A DNA stretch of 64,000 nt from Amycolatopsis sp. CA-230715 (GTDB lineage: Bacteria; Actinomycetota; Actinomycetes; Mycobacteriales; Pseudonocardiaceae), in NCBI RefSeq assembly GCF_018736145.1, contig NZ_CP059997.1, positions 6,075,501 through 6,139,500 on the forward strand. The letters run 5' to 3'. Shown here piece after piece: positions 1 through 7,056 of the stretch. Under the pieces are notes generated by a model. It was given only the letters and a program-made list of their open reading frames with translations. It did not search any database and was not told the DNA's origin. The first letter of the stretch is position 1, and every line of letters begins with the position of its first letter. Position numbers and translations under genes: made by a program.

Positions 1-1
1 G

Positions 2-283
2 GCGCCCGCCGTGCTGAACTACGCGCTGCAGCCCGACGAATCGATGCGCGTCATGCTCGCCGACGCGTCGGTCGATCGTGAGACGTGGCCCCGGATTCCG
101 CGCACCTACATTCGCGCCACCGCGGACCGGGTGCTGCCGGTTTCGGTGCAGGACAGGATGATCGGGGAGGCCGACGCGCTTTCCCCTGCAGCGCCGTTCG
201 CTGTGCACAGTGTCGACGCGAGTCATTTCGTGTCGTTGACCCGGGCGGGCGAGGTCGCTGGGATCCTTGCTGCGCTCTCCTAG
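2..283 (+). CDS. alpha/beta hydrolase, C-terminal part (5' end outside window)
   Basis: The reading frame is open from the first bases of the window and ends at TAG 281-283, so only about 93 C-terminal residues are visible. The run YIRATADRVLP is the usual strand and loop before the acid residue of alpha/beta-fold esterases, and DASHFVSL carries the expected catalytic histidine near the end. The nucleophile elbow lies upstream and cannot be checked. The family covers soluble esterases and methylesterases with varied substrates, so no substrate is assigned. A GTG at position 11 could be a start, but a complete 90-residue protein would lack most of the fold, so a truncated gene is more likely. 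Confidence 0.6.
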   Translation, partial: APAVLNYALQPDESMRVMLADASVDRETWPRIPRTYIRATADRVLPVSVQDRMIGEADALSPAAPFAVHSVDASHFVSLTRAGEVAGILAALS

Positions 284-420
284 CGCTCCTAGCTCTCGTT
301 GCTCTCGTTGCGGCCGAATTGTCGGTGGCTCCAGATAGAGTGGAAAATGGGGGCTGCATTTTCGGGTTTGCTCGCTTTTTTGGTGGGCACGGTGAAAGTT
401 TCAGGCACGCCTGCGGCGCG

Positions 421-485
421 CCGTTGGGCACTGACGCTCCTCGGTGCAGGTCGCGTCGTTGGTCACCGGCGTCAGTGCCCAACGG
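421..485. repeat. long perfect hairpin in the 284-637 intergenic gap
   Basis: CCGTTGGGCACTGACGC (421-437) is the exact reverse complement of GCGTCAGTGCCCAACGG (469-485). This gives a 17-bp stem around a 31-base loop, in which CGGTG and CACCG can pair further. The 354-bp gap shows no convincing gene. The hairpin could terminate the upstream hydrolase transcript, act as an RNA structure, or be a small mobile repeat. No U-tract directly follows it. Confidence 0.7.
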
Positions 486-637
486 AACGAAAAACCTTTG
501 GTCGCCTTGGATAGCGTCCCCGACGCACTGTAGGTCCCGTATGTTTTTCGTCTTCTGTTTCGTCGGGGGCGCGTTGTGGCAGGTTGTGATCATTTGTGTA
601 CCCGATTGGGTGATGGGTTGAGCGGTAGAATTGTTTT

Positions 638-1753
638 GTGGACGTATTAGAGATTTCTTCGGATCAGGTTGTTGCTAATTCTGCGGAGCATTGGAAGAGG
701 TGGTTTCGGTATGGGCAGGCGATGCTGCTGCGGCAAATCGCGTCCATGAATCAGGAGTGGTCGCGAAGATCGGTGCTGGCGTGGGTGGCGTTGTCGTGCA
801 ACTGCACCCAGGCGGGGGCGGCGCTCGCTGACGCGTTGACCTCATACCTGCCCCGCACCCTCGAAGCCCTGGAGAACGGGCTCATCGACGAGGGTATGGC
901 GGCCAAGGTCTTCGAGGCCACCGCCTGTGCTTCCCGTGAGGTGGCAAGGGAAGTGGATGCGCGAATGAAGTTCGAGAACAAGAACTCGGCTTCACTGCGG
1001 CGAATGGTCAACACGCTGTTGATGCGAGTCGATCCGGAGGGGTACGAGGCGCGGCGTCGGGCGAAGGCGGCGGCGCGGATGTTGGAGATCCGGCATGGGG
1101 ATCATGGGTCTTCGACCCTGTTTGCCGAACTCCCCTCGGATCGCGCCCAGGCCATCTATGCCGCCTGCGATCGGGATGCGTTGGAGAAGAAGCGCAAGGG
1201 CGATAAACGCACGATGGACCAGCTTCGGGTCGATGCGTTGGTGGAGCGATGCCTGGGCGGGGAGTGTGGCGGTAAGTCGGAGGCGCAGATCTTCGTCTAC
1301 ATCGACCTTCCCACGTTGATGGGGATGCGGAACACTCCGGGTGAACTGGCTGGGTGCGGGGAAATCTCACCTGAGATGGCACGAGAGATCGCCTTCGACT
1401 CCAACTCGGTGTGGAACCGGATCGTGTCGGAACCGATGACCGGGCTACCGATCGACATCGGGCGCAAGAGCTACCGGCCACCGGCACAGATGCGCAAGTA
1501 CATCCAAGTCCTGCACCGCACCTGTTGCATGCTGGGGTGTTCCCGGCCCGCCCAATATTCCGACCTCGACCACATCCAGCCCTGGAGCGAAGGCGGCGGC
1601 ACCGACAAAATCAACATCCGCCCGTTCTGCCGGGTGCACCACGGCCTGCGTGACGAACCAGGCTGGGAATTCCACACCGACGCCAACGGCGTCACCACCG
1701 TCACCACCCCGGACGGCCGCACCTACACCGACGACCCCAACGGATTCATCTAG
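638..1753 (+). CDS. DUF222 / HNH endonuclease protein (13E12 repeat family)
   Basis: This 371-residue protein has an alpha-helical DUF222-type region (about residues 40-200) and a C-terminal HNH domain. The HNH domain shows paired cysteines (CMLGCS), the core DLDHIQPWSEGG and a distal CRVHHG, which form the zinc-stabilised beta-beta-alpha metal nuclease fold. Proteins of this build are multi-copy in actinobacteria (REP13E12 in mycobacteria). They are presumed DNA nucleases of unknown cellular role. The start is GTG at 638; no strong ribosome-binding site is visible. The 5' flank and first codons are less GC-rich than the neighbours, which fits mobility. A second, diverged member lies at 42537-43784. 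Confidence 0.85.
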   Translation: MDVLEISSDQVVANSAEHWKRWFRYGQAMLLRQIASMNQEWSRRSVLAWVALSCNCTQAGAALADALTSYLPRTLEALENGLIDEGMAAKVFEATACASREVAREVDARMKFENKNSASLRRMVNTLLMRVDPEGYEARRRAKAAARMLEIRHGDHGSSTLFAELPSDRAQAIYAACDRDALEKKRKGDKRTMDQLRVDALVERCLGGECGGKSEAQIFVYIDLPTLMGMRNTPGELAGCGEISPEMAREIAFDSNSVWNRIVSEPMTGLPIDIGRKSYRPPAQMRKYIQVLHRTCCMLGCSRPAQYSDLDHIQPWSEGGGTDKINIRPFCRVHHGLRDEPGWEFHTDANGVTTVTTPDGRTYTDDPNGFI

Positions 1754-1789
1754 CGCCACGGAATTCGTGTTGCACTGCGCAAGGCGCGT

Positions 1790-2401
1790 GTGGACGATGT
1801 TCGCGTGATCGTGGAACACGAAGGAGCCCGGCCGCGCATCCACCCGTCCGCCTACGTGGCGCCGAACGCGGTCGTCTGCGGCGACGTCACCGTCGGGGCG
1901 GACGCTCGCGTCCTGTTCGGTGCGGTGCTCACCGCCGACGGCGGGGCGATCGAGATCGGGGCGAGCACGATCGTCATGGAGAACGCGGTCGTGCGCGGGC
2001 GCGAGGGCCACGCCAGCACGATCGGCCGCCACGTACTGATCGGGCCGCACAGCCACGTCAACGGTGCTTCGATCGAGGACGAAGTGTTCGTGGCGACCGG
2101 CGCGGCACTGTTTCCCGGCGCGCGGATCGGTGCGGGGGCGGAGATCCGCATCAACGCGGTCGTGCACGTCAACGCGCGCGTCGAACCGCGGACCACCGTG
2201 CCCATCGGATGGATCGCGGTAGGGGACCCGGCGCGGCTGTTCTCACCCGACCAGCACGACGAACTGTGGGAAGTGCAGCGCGAGGCCGACTTTCCCGGCA
2301 CCTTGTTCGGGCTCGCCCGCGAAGAAGCCACGATGGAGCGCATCACCGGCCAGTACGTCGAACGGTTCGGACGGCATCGGGCCGATCGCCGCGTCGACTA
2401 G
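1790..2401 (+). CDS. gamma-carbonic-anhydrase-like left-handed beta-helix protein
   Basis: The first 140 or so of 203 residues are hexapeptide turns (VTVGADARVLFG, IGRHVLIGPHSH, EDEVFVATGAALF) that build a left-handed parallel beta-helix. Histidines in EGHAST and IGPHSHVNG sit where gamma-class carbonic anhydrases bind metal, so a metal-dependent hydratase or a related trimeric enzyme is likely. Many family members are catalytically silent, so true carbonic anhydrase activity is unproven. The GTG at 1790 was taken as start; a GTG at 1808 is possible. The gene follows the DUF222 gene by 36 bp and may be independent. The C-terminal 60 residues are helical and family-typical. Confidence 0.7.
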   Translation: MDDVRVIVEHEGARPRIHPSAYVAPNAVVCGDVTVGADARVLFGAVLTADGGAIEIGASTIVMENAVVRGREGHASTIGRHVLIGPHSHVNGASIEDEVFVATGAALFPGARIGAGAEIRINAVVHVNARVEPRTTVPIGWIAVGDPARLFSPDQHDELWEVQREADFPGTLFGLAREEATMERITGQYVERFGRHRADRRVD

Positions 2402-2427
2402 AGCCGCGTGGACTAGAGCCGCGTCGG

Positions 2428-3981
2428 TCAGAGCAATGGCGGGACGATCGCGTCGATCAGGTGCGGGCCAGGCTCGGCGAGTGCGCGTTCGAACTGCTCG
2501 GCCAGTTCCTCGGCGGTCGTCGCCCTGCTCGCCGGGACGCCCATGCCTTCGGCGATCTTGGCGAAGTCCATGTCCGGCCTGGACAGGTCCAGCAGCTCGT
2601 TCGCCTTCTTGCCGTCGGTCTGCGCACCGACGCGCTGCAACTCCATCCGCAGGATCGCGTAGGCGCTGTTGTTCAGCAGCACCGTGGTGACTTTCAAGTC
2701 CTCGCGCGCCTGCGTCCACAGCGCCGAGATCGTGTAGAGCGCGCTGCCGTCGGACTGCAGGTTGATCACCGGGCGGTCCGGCGCGGCGATCGCGGCACCG
2801 GTCGCGACCGGCGGGCCGTACCCGATGGCGCCGCCGGTCAGGGTGAGCACGTCGTGGCGCGGCGCGCCGGCGGTCGCGGCGGGCAGCATCAGCCCTGACG
2901 TGTTCGCCTCGTCGGCGATGATCGCGCGGTCCGGCAACAGCGCGCCGATCACGTCGGCCCAGTTCTGCGGGGTCAGCGGGCCGCTCGGCAGCGCGGGGCG
3001 GGACGGCTCGGCCAGCACCGGATCGATGCCGACCGCCACCAGTTCGGCGACATCGGTCAACGCGCCCGCGGCGTCGCCGTCCACGTCCGCGAGCGTGTGC
3101 ACGGTCGCGCCTTCGGGGACCAGATCGCTGGCCTTGCCGGGATAGGCGAAGAACGACACCGGTGCCCGCGTCCCCGCGAGCACCACGTGCTCGACCCCTT
3201 GGAGCTGGTACTCCACGTGTTCGGCGAGATAGCCGAGACGTTCGATGTTCGGCAGCCCCGCTCCACGTTCGATCCTGCTGGGGAAGGTCTCGGCGAACAC
3301 CTTCGCCCCGGTCGCTTTCGCGAGGCGCGCGGCCGCGCGGAGCCCGGTCTCCCGGCAGGCTCCGCCGCCGATCAGCAGCGCGACCGAGTCGCCGGAACGC
3401 AGCACGTCGGCGACCCGTTCGACGTCGGCGCGCGTGGCGGACTGCGCCAGCCGTGGCGGGATCGGCGCGCAGGCTTCGCCGCCTTCACCCCACGAAACGT
3501 CCGCGGGCAGGATCAGCGTGGCGATCCTGCCCGGCGCGTCCTGTGCCGCGGCGACCGCGGCGGCCGCGTCCGCGCCGACATCGGCGGTGCTCTCCGAACG
3601 CCGGACCCAGCCGCGCAACGGGCTCACCAGCGCGTCGATATCGGATTCCAGCGGCGCGTCGTACTTCTTGTGATAGGTCGCGTGATCACCGACGACGTTC
3701 ACGATCGGCGTGCGCGCGCGGCGCGCGTTGTGCAGGTTCGCCATCCCGTTGCCGAGCCCGGGGCCGAGGTGCAGGAGCGTCGCGGCCGGTTTGCCCGCGA
3801 TGCGCGCGTACCCGTCGGCGGCGCCCGTCACGACCCCTTCGAACAGCCCGAGCACACCCCGCATCTCGGTGACGTCGTCGAGCGCCGCGACGAAATGCAT
3901 CTCGGACGTGCCGGGGTTGGAGAAGCACACCTCGACCCCGGCGTCCACGAGCGTGCGGATGAGGGACTGCGCGCCGTTCAT
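2428..3981 (-). CDS. ThDP-dependent enzyme, acetolactate synthase/benzoylformate decarboxylase family
   Basis: At 517 residues it has full length for a three-domain ThDP enzyme. The N-terminal PYR domain carries NPGTSE and the conserved glutamate (E48 in LFEGVV) that activates the cofactor. LLHLGPG resembles the benzoylformate-decarboxylase active-site loop more than that of biosynthetic acetolactate synthase. The PP domain shows QSDGSALY followed by LLNNSAYA, the ThDP-Mg motif. It probably decarboxylates or condenses a 2-keto acid. The ATG at 3981 is 5 bp after the stop of the flavin oxidase at 3987-5393, so the pair is co-transcribed and its substrate may be the oxidase product. The frame stays open upstream through the oxidase gene, but that part is a shadow. 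Confidence 0.8.
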   Translation of the reverse strand: MNGAQSLIRTLVDAGVEVCFSNPGTSEMHFVAALDDVTEMRGVLGLFEGVVTGAADGYARIAGKPAATLLHLGPGLGNGMANLHNARRARTPIVNVVGDHATYHKKYDAPLESDIDALVSPLRGWVRRSESTADVGADAAAAVAAAQDAPGRIATLILPADVSWGEGGEACAPIPPRLAQSATRADVERVADVLRSGDSVALLIGGGACRETGLRAAARLAKATGAKVFAETFPSRIERGAGLPNIERLGYLAEHVEYQLQGVEHVVLAGTRAPVSFFAYPGKASDLVPEGATVHTLADVDGDAAGALTDVAELVAVGIDPVLAEPSRPALPSGPLTPQNWADVIGALLPDRAIIADEANTSGLMLPAATAGAPRHDVLTLTGGAIGYGPPVATGAAIAAPDRPVINLQSDGSALYTISALWTQAREDLKVTTVLLNNSAYAILRMELQRVGAQTDGKKANELLDLSRPDMDFAKIAEGMGVPASRATTAEELAEQFERALAEPGPHLIDAIVPPLL

Positions 3982-3986
3982 ACTGC

Positions 3987-5393
3987 TCACTTTCCAGTGG
4001 TGTCGTCGAAGAGAACGCCGGGGTTGAGGATGCCGGACGGGTCGAACGCCAGCTTGACGCGTCGCATCAACGCTATCTTCGCCGGGTCTTCGAGCGCGAG
4101 GTAGTGGCCGGTCTTCGCGTGACCGAGCCCGTGCTCGCCGGAGATGGCCCCGCCGAGCGACATCGCCTCCGCGAAGATGTCGTGCAGCAGCGCCTCGCGT
4201 TTTTCCTTGTCCTTGCAGAAGATTCCCAAGTGGACGTTCCCGTCGCCGGCGTGCCCGCAGCCGAGTGCGCCCGCGCCCGCCGCGGACGCCAGCTCGCGCA
4301 CGGTCGTGAGGAACCCCGGCATCGCGCCGCGGGGCACCACGACGTCGATCACGTCGTCGGCGCCGACGGCCTTCGCCGTCCAGAACGCCTTTTCCCGCGC
4401 TTCGATGAGCTGGCGCGCCGCGCCGCCGTCGAGAACGTAGACGTCCATCGCGCCGAGTTCGCCGAGCAGTTCGCCCAGCTTTTCGACGTCGCCGTCGAGC
4501 CTGCCCTGCTCCCGTTCTTCCAGCGCCACCACCAGATACGCCTGCGCGGACTCGCGCACCGCGTCGGGGATGCCCAGTGACAGCTTCTCGGTGTGCACGA
4601 TGGCGGCCATCGTCAGCGTGTCGATGTATTCGAGGATGTGCGGGGTCAGCCCGCTCGACAAGATGTCCGGCACGGCGCGCATGATCACGTCGAGATCGGT
4701 GAACGGGGCGAGCACCGTGGCGCCGTGGGCCAGCCGGGGGCGCAGCTTGACGATGATCTCGGTGGCCAGCGCGAGCGTGCCCTCGGAGCCGATGATGAGC
4801 TGCGTCAGGTCGTAACCGGTGGAGGACTTCGCGTTCTTCCCGCCGGTGCGCAGTATTTCGCCGGTCGGCAGCACGGCTTCGAGGCCGAGGACGTTGTTCC
4901 TGGTGACGCCGTACTTGACCGCGCGCATCCCGCCCGCGTTCGTGCCGACGTTCCCGCCGACGCTCGCGCTCAGCTCGCCCGGGTACACCGGGTAGCTCAG
5001 CCCCGCGGCCGCGGTCTTCTCGTCCAGCTCGGCCAGTGTGACGCCGGGCTGGACGACCGCGACGTGGTTGCCGGCGTCGATCTCGAGCACGGCGTTCATC
5101 CGCTCGAACGAGATGAGCAAGCCGTTCTCGCTCGGCCTCGCCGCACCGGAAAGGCCGCTGCCCGAACCGCGCGCGGTGACCGGGATACCGCGCGCGGTCG
5201 CGATGGTGAGCAGGGCCGACACTTCCTGTGCCGTAGCGGGTTTGGCCACGTACGCGGGTTTGCGGCCGGGCACCGTCAGCGCTTCGTCGTGGGCGTAGTC
5301 GTCGCTGATCGCGTCGCCGGTCAGCAGGTGCGGCGCGCCGACCGCCGCCGCCAGTGCCGCGTGGACGTCGCCGCCGACCGCTGTGCCTGACAT
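3987..5393 (-). CDS. FAD-linked 2-hydroxyacid oxidase (GlcD/D-lactate dehydrogenase type)
   Basis: This 468-residue protein has the PCMH/VAO-type FAD domain (PVTARGSGSGLSGAA near residues 65-80, GGNVGTNAGGMRAVKYG near 145-160) and the C-terminal FAD-oxidase domain ending in GEHGLGHAKTGHY. It oxidises a 2-hydroxy acid such as glycolate, D-lactate or D-2-hydroxyglutarate to the keto acid, passing electrons to an acceptor. The ATG at 5393 gives a normal N-terminus; an in-frame GTG at 5405 adds only four residues. It is the first gene of a two-gene operon with the ThDP enzyme downstream, which suggests oxidation of a hydroxy acid followed by decarboxylation or carboligation. Substrate is not determined by sequence. 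Confidence 0.85.
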   Translation of the reverse strand: MSGTAVGGDVHAALAAAVGAPHLLTGDAISDDYAHDEALTVPGRKPAYVAKPATAQEVSALLTIATARGIPVTARGSGSGLSGAARPSENGLLISFERMNAVLEIDAGNHVAVVQPGVTLAELDEKTAAAGLSYPVYPGELSASVGGNVGTNAGGMRAVKYGVTRNNVLGLEAVLPTGEILRTGGKNAKSSTGYDLTQLIIGSEGTLALATEIIVKLRPRLAHGATVLAPFTDLDVIMRAVPDILSSGLTPHILEYIDTLTMAAIVHTEKLSLGIPDAVRESAQAYLVVALEEREQGRLDGDVEKLGELLGELGAMDVYVLDGGAARQLIEAREKAFWTAKAVGADDVIDVVVPRGAMPGFLTTVRELASAAGAGALGCGHAGDGNVHLGIFCKDKEKREALLHDIFAEAMSLGGAISGEHGLGHAKTGHYLALEDPAKIALMRRVKLAFDPSGILNPGVLFDDTTGK

Positions 5394-5483
5394 GTCGCAG
5401 CCCACCCGACCCTTCGCACTCCGTTGCCCGGCCCGGTTCGGTCGCCGTTGCCTCGCAGCGTAGTACGGAGGGGAACGGCGGTG

Positions 5484-5936
5484 CTACGAAACGCCTTCGC
5501 GCATGGCCGCGGCCCAGCCGCCCTGGATCATGGTCTGGAACAGCCAGCGCCCGTCGGTCTTGACCAGGACGTCGGCGTAGGAAACGGTCTGCGTCTGTCC
5601 GTCCCAGGTCATGGTCGCGTCCGTGATCACCACGGCGAGGCTGTCGGTGAGGAACACGGGCGTGCGGGTCGAGTCCATGCTCACCTCGCCCGAGCCCATC
5701 GCGGCCTTCATGCCCTCGAGGTACTGCTGCCGGGTCCACTGCCCGGCGAAGGCGCCTCGTTCGTCGCCGTCGGTCACCAGGTTCAGCGGGAAGTAGGCCA
5801 GGTCCGCCATACCGTCGAGGTCGATCTTCTCGGCCAGTTCGTCGTACCGCCGGAACCAGGCCTCGATCCCCGCCCTGTCCTCGTCCGTGGCGGCGTAGCC
5901 GATTCCGTCCAGAGCGCCGATGCGCTGTCGTGCCAT
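5484..5936 (-). CDS. SnoaL-like / NTF2-fold protein
   Basis: This is a 150-residue, single-domain protein with the cone-shaped NTF2-like pattern: an N-terminal helix (DRAGIEAWFRRYDELAEKI), a region ending in YFPLNLVTDG, and C-terminal strands VVITDATMTWDG, VSYADVLVKTDGRWLFQTMIQGGW. Such proteins are small isomerases, hydrolases, cyclases or ligand-binding domains, and no catalytic assignment is possible here. The ATG at 5936 is preceded by GGAAGGGG. Upstream, GTAC occurs three times at 7-bp spacing (5959-5976), a likely operator. The gene stands alone between the oxidase operon and the small peptide gene. Confidence 0.75.
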   Translation of the reverse strand: MARQRIGALDGIGYAATDEDRAGIEAWFRRYDELAEKIDLDGMADLAYFPLNLVTDGDERGAFAGQWTRQQYLEGMKAAMGSGEVSMDSTRTPVFLTDSLAVVITDATMTWDGQTQTVSYADVLVKTDGRWLFQTMIQGGWAAAMREGVS

Positions 5937-5958
5937 GCGAAAAGACCCCTTCCACTCC

Positions 5959-5978
5959 GTACGTCGTACACTGTACAG
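5959..5978. promoter_or_regulatory. GTAC-repeat operator candidate upstream of the SnoaL-like gene
   Basis: GTAC occurs at 5959, 5966 and 5973, exactly 7 bp apart. This creates the overlapping palindromes GTACGTCGTAC (5959-5969) and CTGTACAG (5971-5978). The site lies about 25-40 bp upstream of the start at 5936, where a TetR-type repressor would block transcription. No regulator gene sits next to it. Confidence 0.45.
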
Positions 5979-5998
5979 AGTTTCCGGGGATGCGTCCA

Positions 5999-6035
5999 GG
6001 CGGGGCCGGTCCGCGCCACGGCTGCCGGCCCCGCC
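5999..6035 (-). terminator. GC-rich hairpin terminator after the 29-aa peptide gene
   Basis: GGCGGGGCCGG (5999-6009) and CCGGCCCCGCC (6025-6035) are perfect 11-bp inverted arms with a 15-base loop. The hairpin begins 18 bp past the stop codon of the small gene on the minus strand. There is no U-tract, which is common for actinobacterial terminators. Confidence 0.65.
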
Positions 6036-6053
6036 TTGGATCGCTTCAGTGGG

Positions 6054-6143
6054 TCAGATCAGCCAGCCCAGCACGTGTGCCAGGTGAGCCAGTGCGCCGG
6101 ACACGATGTCGTGGCAGTGGTGCGGCCAGTGCGAGGTCTGCAT
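6054..6143 (-). CDS. 29-residue histidine-rich small peptide, function unknown
   Basis: An ATG at 6143 opens a 29-codon frame ending in TGA at 6054-6056. The start is preceded by AAGGAG at good spacing, the stop is followed by a strong hairpin, and a TTGACA box lies upstream, so the signals of a complete small gene are present. The peptide begins MQTSHWPHHCHD, with four histidines, one cysteine and one tryptophan in 12 residues. It continues as a hydrophobic, probably amphipathic helix with two more histidines, ending in GWLI. This could be a metal-binding or membrane-active peptide, a peptide signal, or a leader peptide. I recognise no family. A competing 114-residue minus-strand frame (6059-6403) has random-like composition and was not used. 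Confidence 0.5.
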   Translation of the reverse strand: MQTSHWPHHCHDIVSGALAHLAHVLGWLI

Positions 6144-6178
6144 TGAGGGGCTCCTTGAAGAGGAAGTCGAACAGTTCC

Positions 6179-6192
6179 GCTTTCGAAAGCGA
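6179..6192. promoter_or_regulatory. 14-bp palindrome in the leader of the 29-aa peptide gene
   Basis: CGCTTTCGAAAGCG is a perfect 14-bp palindrome between the putative promoter (6198-6226) and the ribosome-binding site of the small gene. It is placed as a repressor operator would be; as RNA it could form only a tight hairpin. Confidence 0.45.
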
Positions 6193-6197
6193 GATCG

Positions 6198-6226
6198 ACA
6201 TTCGCACCGGTTTTCGTTGGTGTCAA
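6198..6226 (-). promoter_or_regulatory. putative promoter of the 29-aa peptide gene
   Basis: On the minus strand a perfect TTGACA (complement of 6221-6226) is followed after 17 bp by GAATGT (complement of 6198-6203). The -10 match is weak. The distance to the start codon leaves a leader of about 45-50 bases. Confidence 0.35.
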
Positions 6227-6459
6227 AGAGCTTCCGGCGTTCCGGCCGTCTTCGAGCCCGGGGTGGACAAAGCCTCCCAGGCTAAACATGTAACTCTTTC
6301 GATTTCTGGCCGGGGGTGCGCACTGGCGGGTGGTAGTCATGCCTTCGGTGGTCACCCGGGGTGAAGACGGGCTTGATGCGACATCCGAGGGCGGCGCCGC
6401 CACGAATGAGTAAAAGTGTTGCCACGATTGGTGATCACGCGCGGATCACCTGAAAAGGT

Positions 6460-6492
6460 GACGGCCACGCCCTGATTCAGGACGTGGCCGTC
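6460..6492 (-). terminator. terminator hairpin downstream of the DUF3830 gene
   Basis: GACGGCCACG (6460-6469) and CGTGGCCGTC (6483-6492) form a perfect 10-bp stem around a 13-base loop that is itself partly palindromic (CCTGATTCAGG). It lies 26 bp past the stop of the DUF3830 gene, and should end the aminotransferase-DUF3830 transcript. The remaining 6227-6459 stretch shows no gene. Confidence 0.7.
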
Positions 6493-6518
6493 GGTAATGT
6501 CCGGGTCGGGTGACGCGG

Positions 6519-7019
6519 TTACTCGGCGCGAGCGAAGGACAGCGTCTCGCCCTCGACGCCGCGCAGCCACAGGTCCTGTGCCGCGGCCGCCATCTCGGCG
6601 AGCCCTTCCTCGATCGTCGCGAACACGTTGCCCGGCACCCAGCCCGCGTCGCCGTTGATCAGCAGGTTGTTGCGGCCGTAGAAGATCGCGAGATCCGTGG
6701 CGCCCTGGTCGCTGTGCGCCTCGCTGCCCTCGTCGTAGCCGTAGGCGGGATTGCCGATCTCCCACGCCTCGAACCCGAAGTACACGACGTCACCGGGGAT
6801 CGGGGTGATGGTCGGGTTCTCGCGGCCCGGCTTCGGCTCCGCGAACGGCGGCACCAGGGTGTACACCTCGTTGCGGGCGTACTTCGCGTGGTACGCGGAT
6901 CCGCTCTGCGGCAAGGCTTCCCACACCGCCTTGCAGGTGCGCGGCGCCTCGGCGTCGAGCAGGCGCGCCCGGCAGGAGACGCCGCGCTTGTCGAGCGAAA
7001 TGGTGATGTATCGGGCCAA
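6519..7019 (-). CDS. DUF3830 family protein (cyclophilin-like fold)
   Basis: This 166-residue protein matches the DUF3830 pattern as I remember it: TCKAVWEALPQSGSAYHAKYARNEVY early, then PGDVVYFGFEAW and LAIFYGRNNLLINGDAGWVPGNVFA. The family has a cyclophilin-like beta-barrel and no established reaction; it recurs beside amidases and Asp/Glu racemases in catabolic clusters, as here. The start appears to be TTG at 7019, with AGGGAG upstream at good spacing. It lies 37 bp downstream of the aminotransferase gene and so in one operon, which is probably controlled by the GntR operator at 8350. A binding or isomerising role for a small carboxylic or amide substrate is a guess. Confidence 0.7.
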   Translation of the reverse strand: MARYITISLDKRGVSCRARLLDAEAPRTCKAVWEALPQSGSAYHAKYARNEVYTLVPPFAEPKPGRENPTITPIPGDVVYFGFEAWEIGNPAYGYDEGSEAHSDQGATDLAIFYGRNNLLINGDAGWVPGNVFATIEEGLAEMAAAAQDLWLRGVEGETLSFARAE

Positions 7020-7056
7020 CTCGAGCTCTCCCTAGTGCTTGGTTCGGGGCCGGTGC

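Noticed and set aside
2428..5393. Glyoxylate carboligase/glycolate oxidase pathway
   Set aside because: Glyoxylate carboligase lacks the cofactor-activating glutamate, but E48 is present here.
3982..5955. Very long minus-strand frame continuing the ThDP gene upstream
   Set aside because: It is the shadow of the flavin oxidase gene; the arginine/glycine-rich translation has no domain, and the ThDP protein has a good ATG at 3981.
6059..6403. 114-residue minus-strand frame
   Set aside because: Its composition is random-like and it has no ribosome-binding site; the 29-codon frame at 6054-6143 has start, stop and terminator signals.
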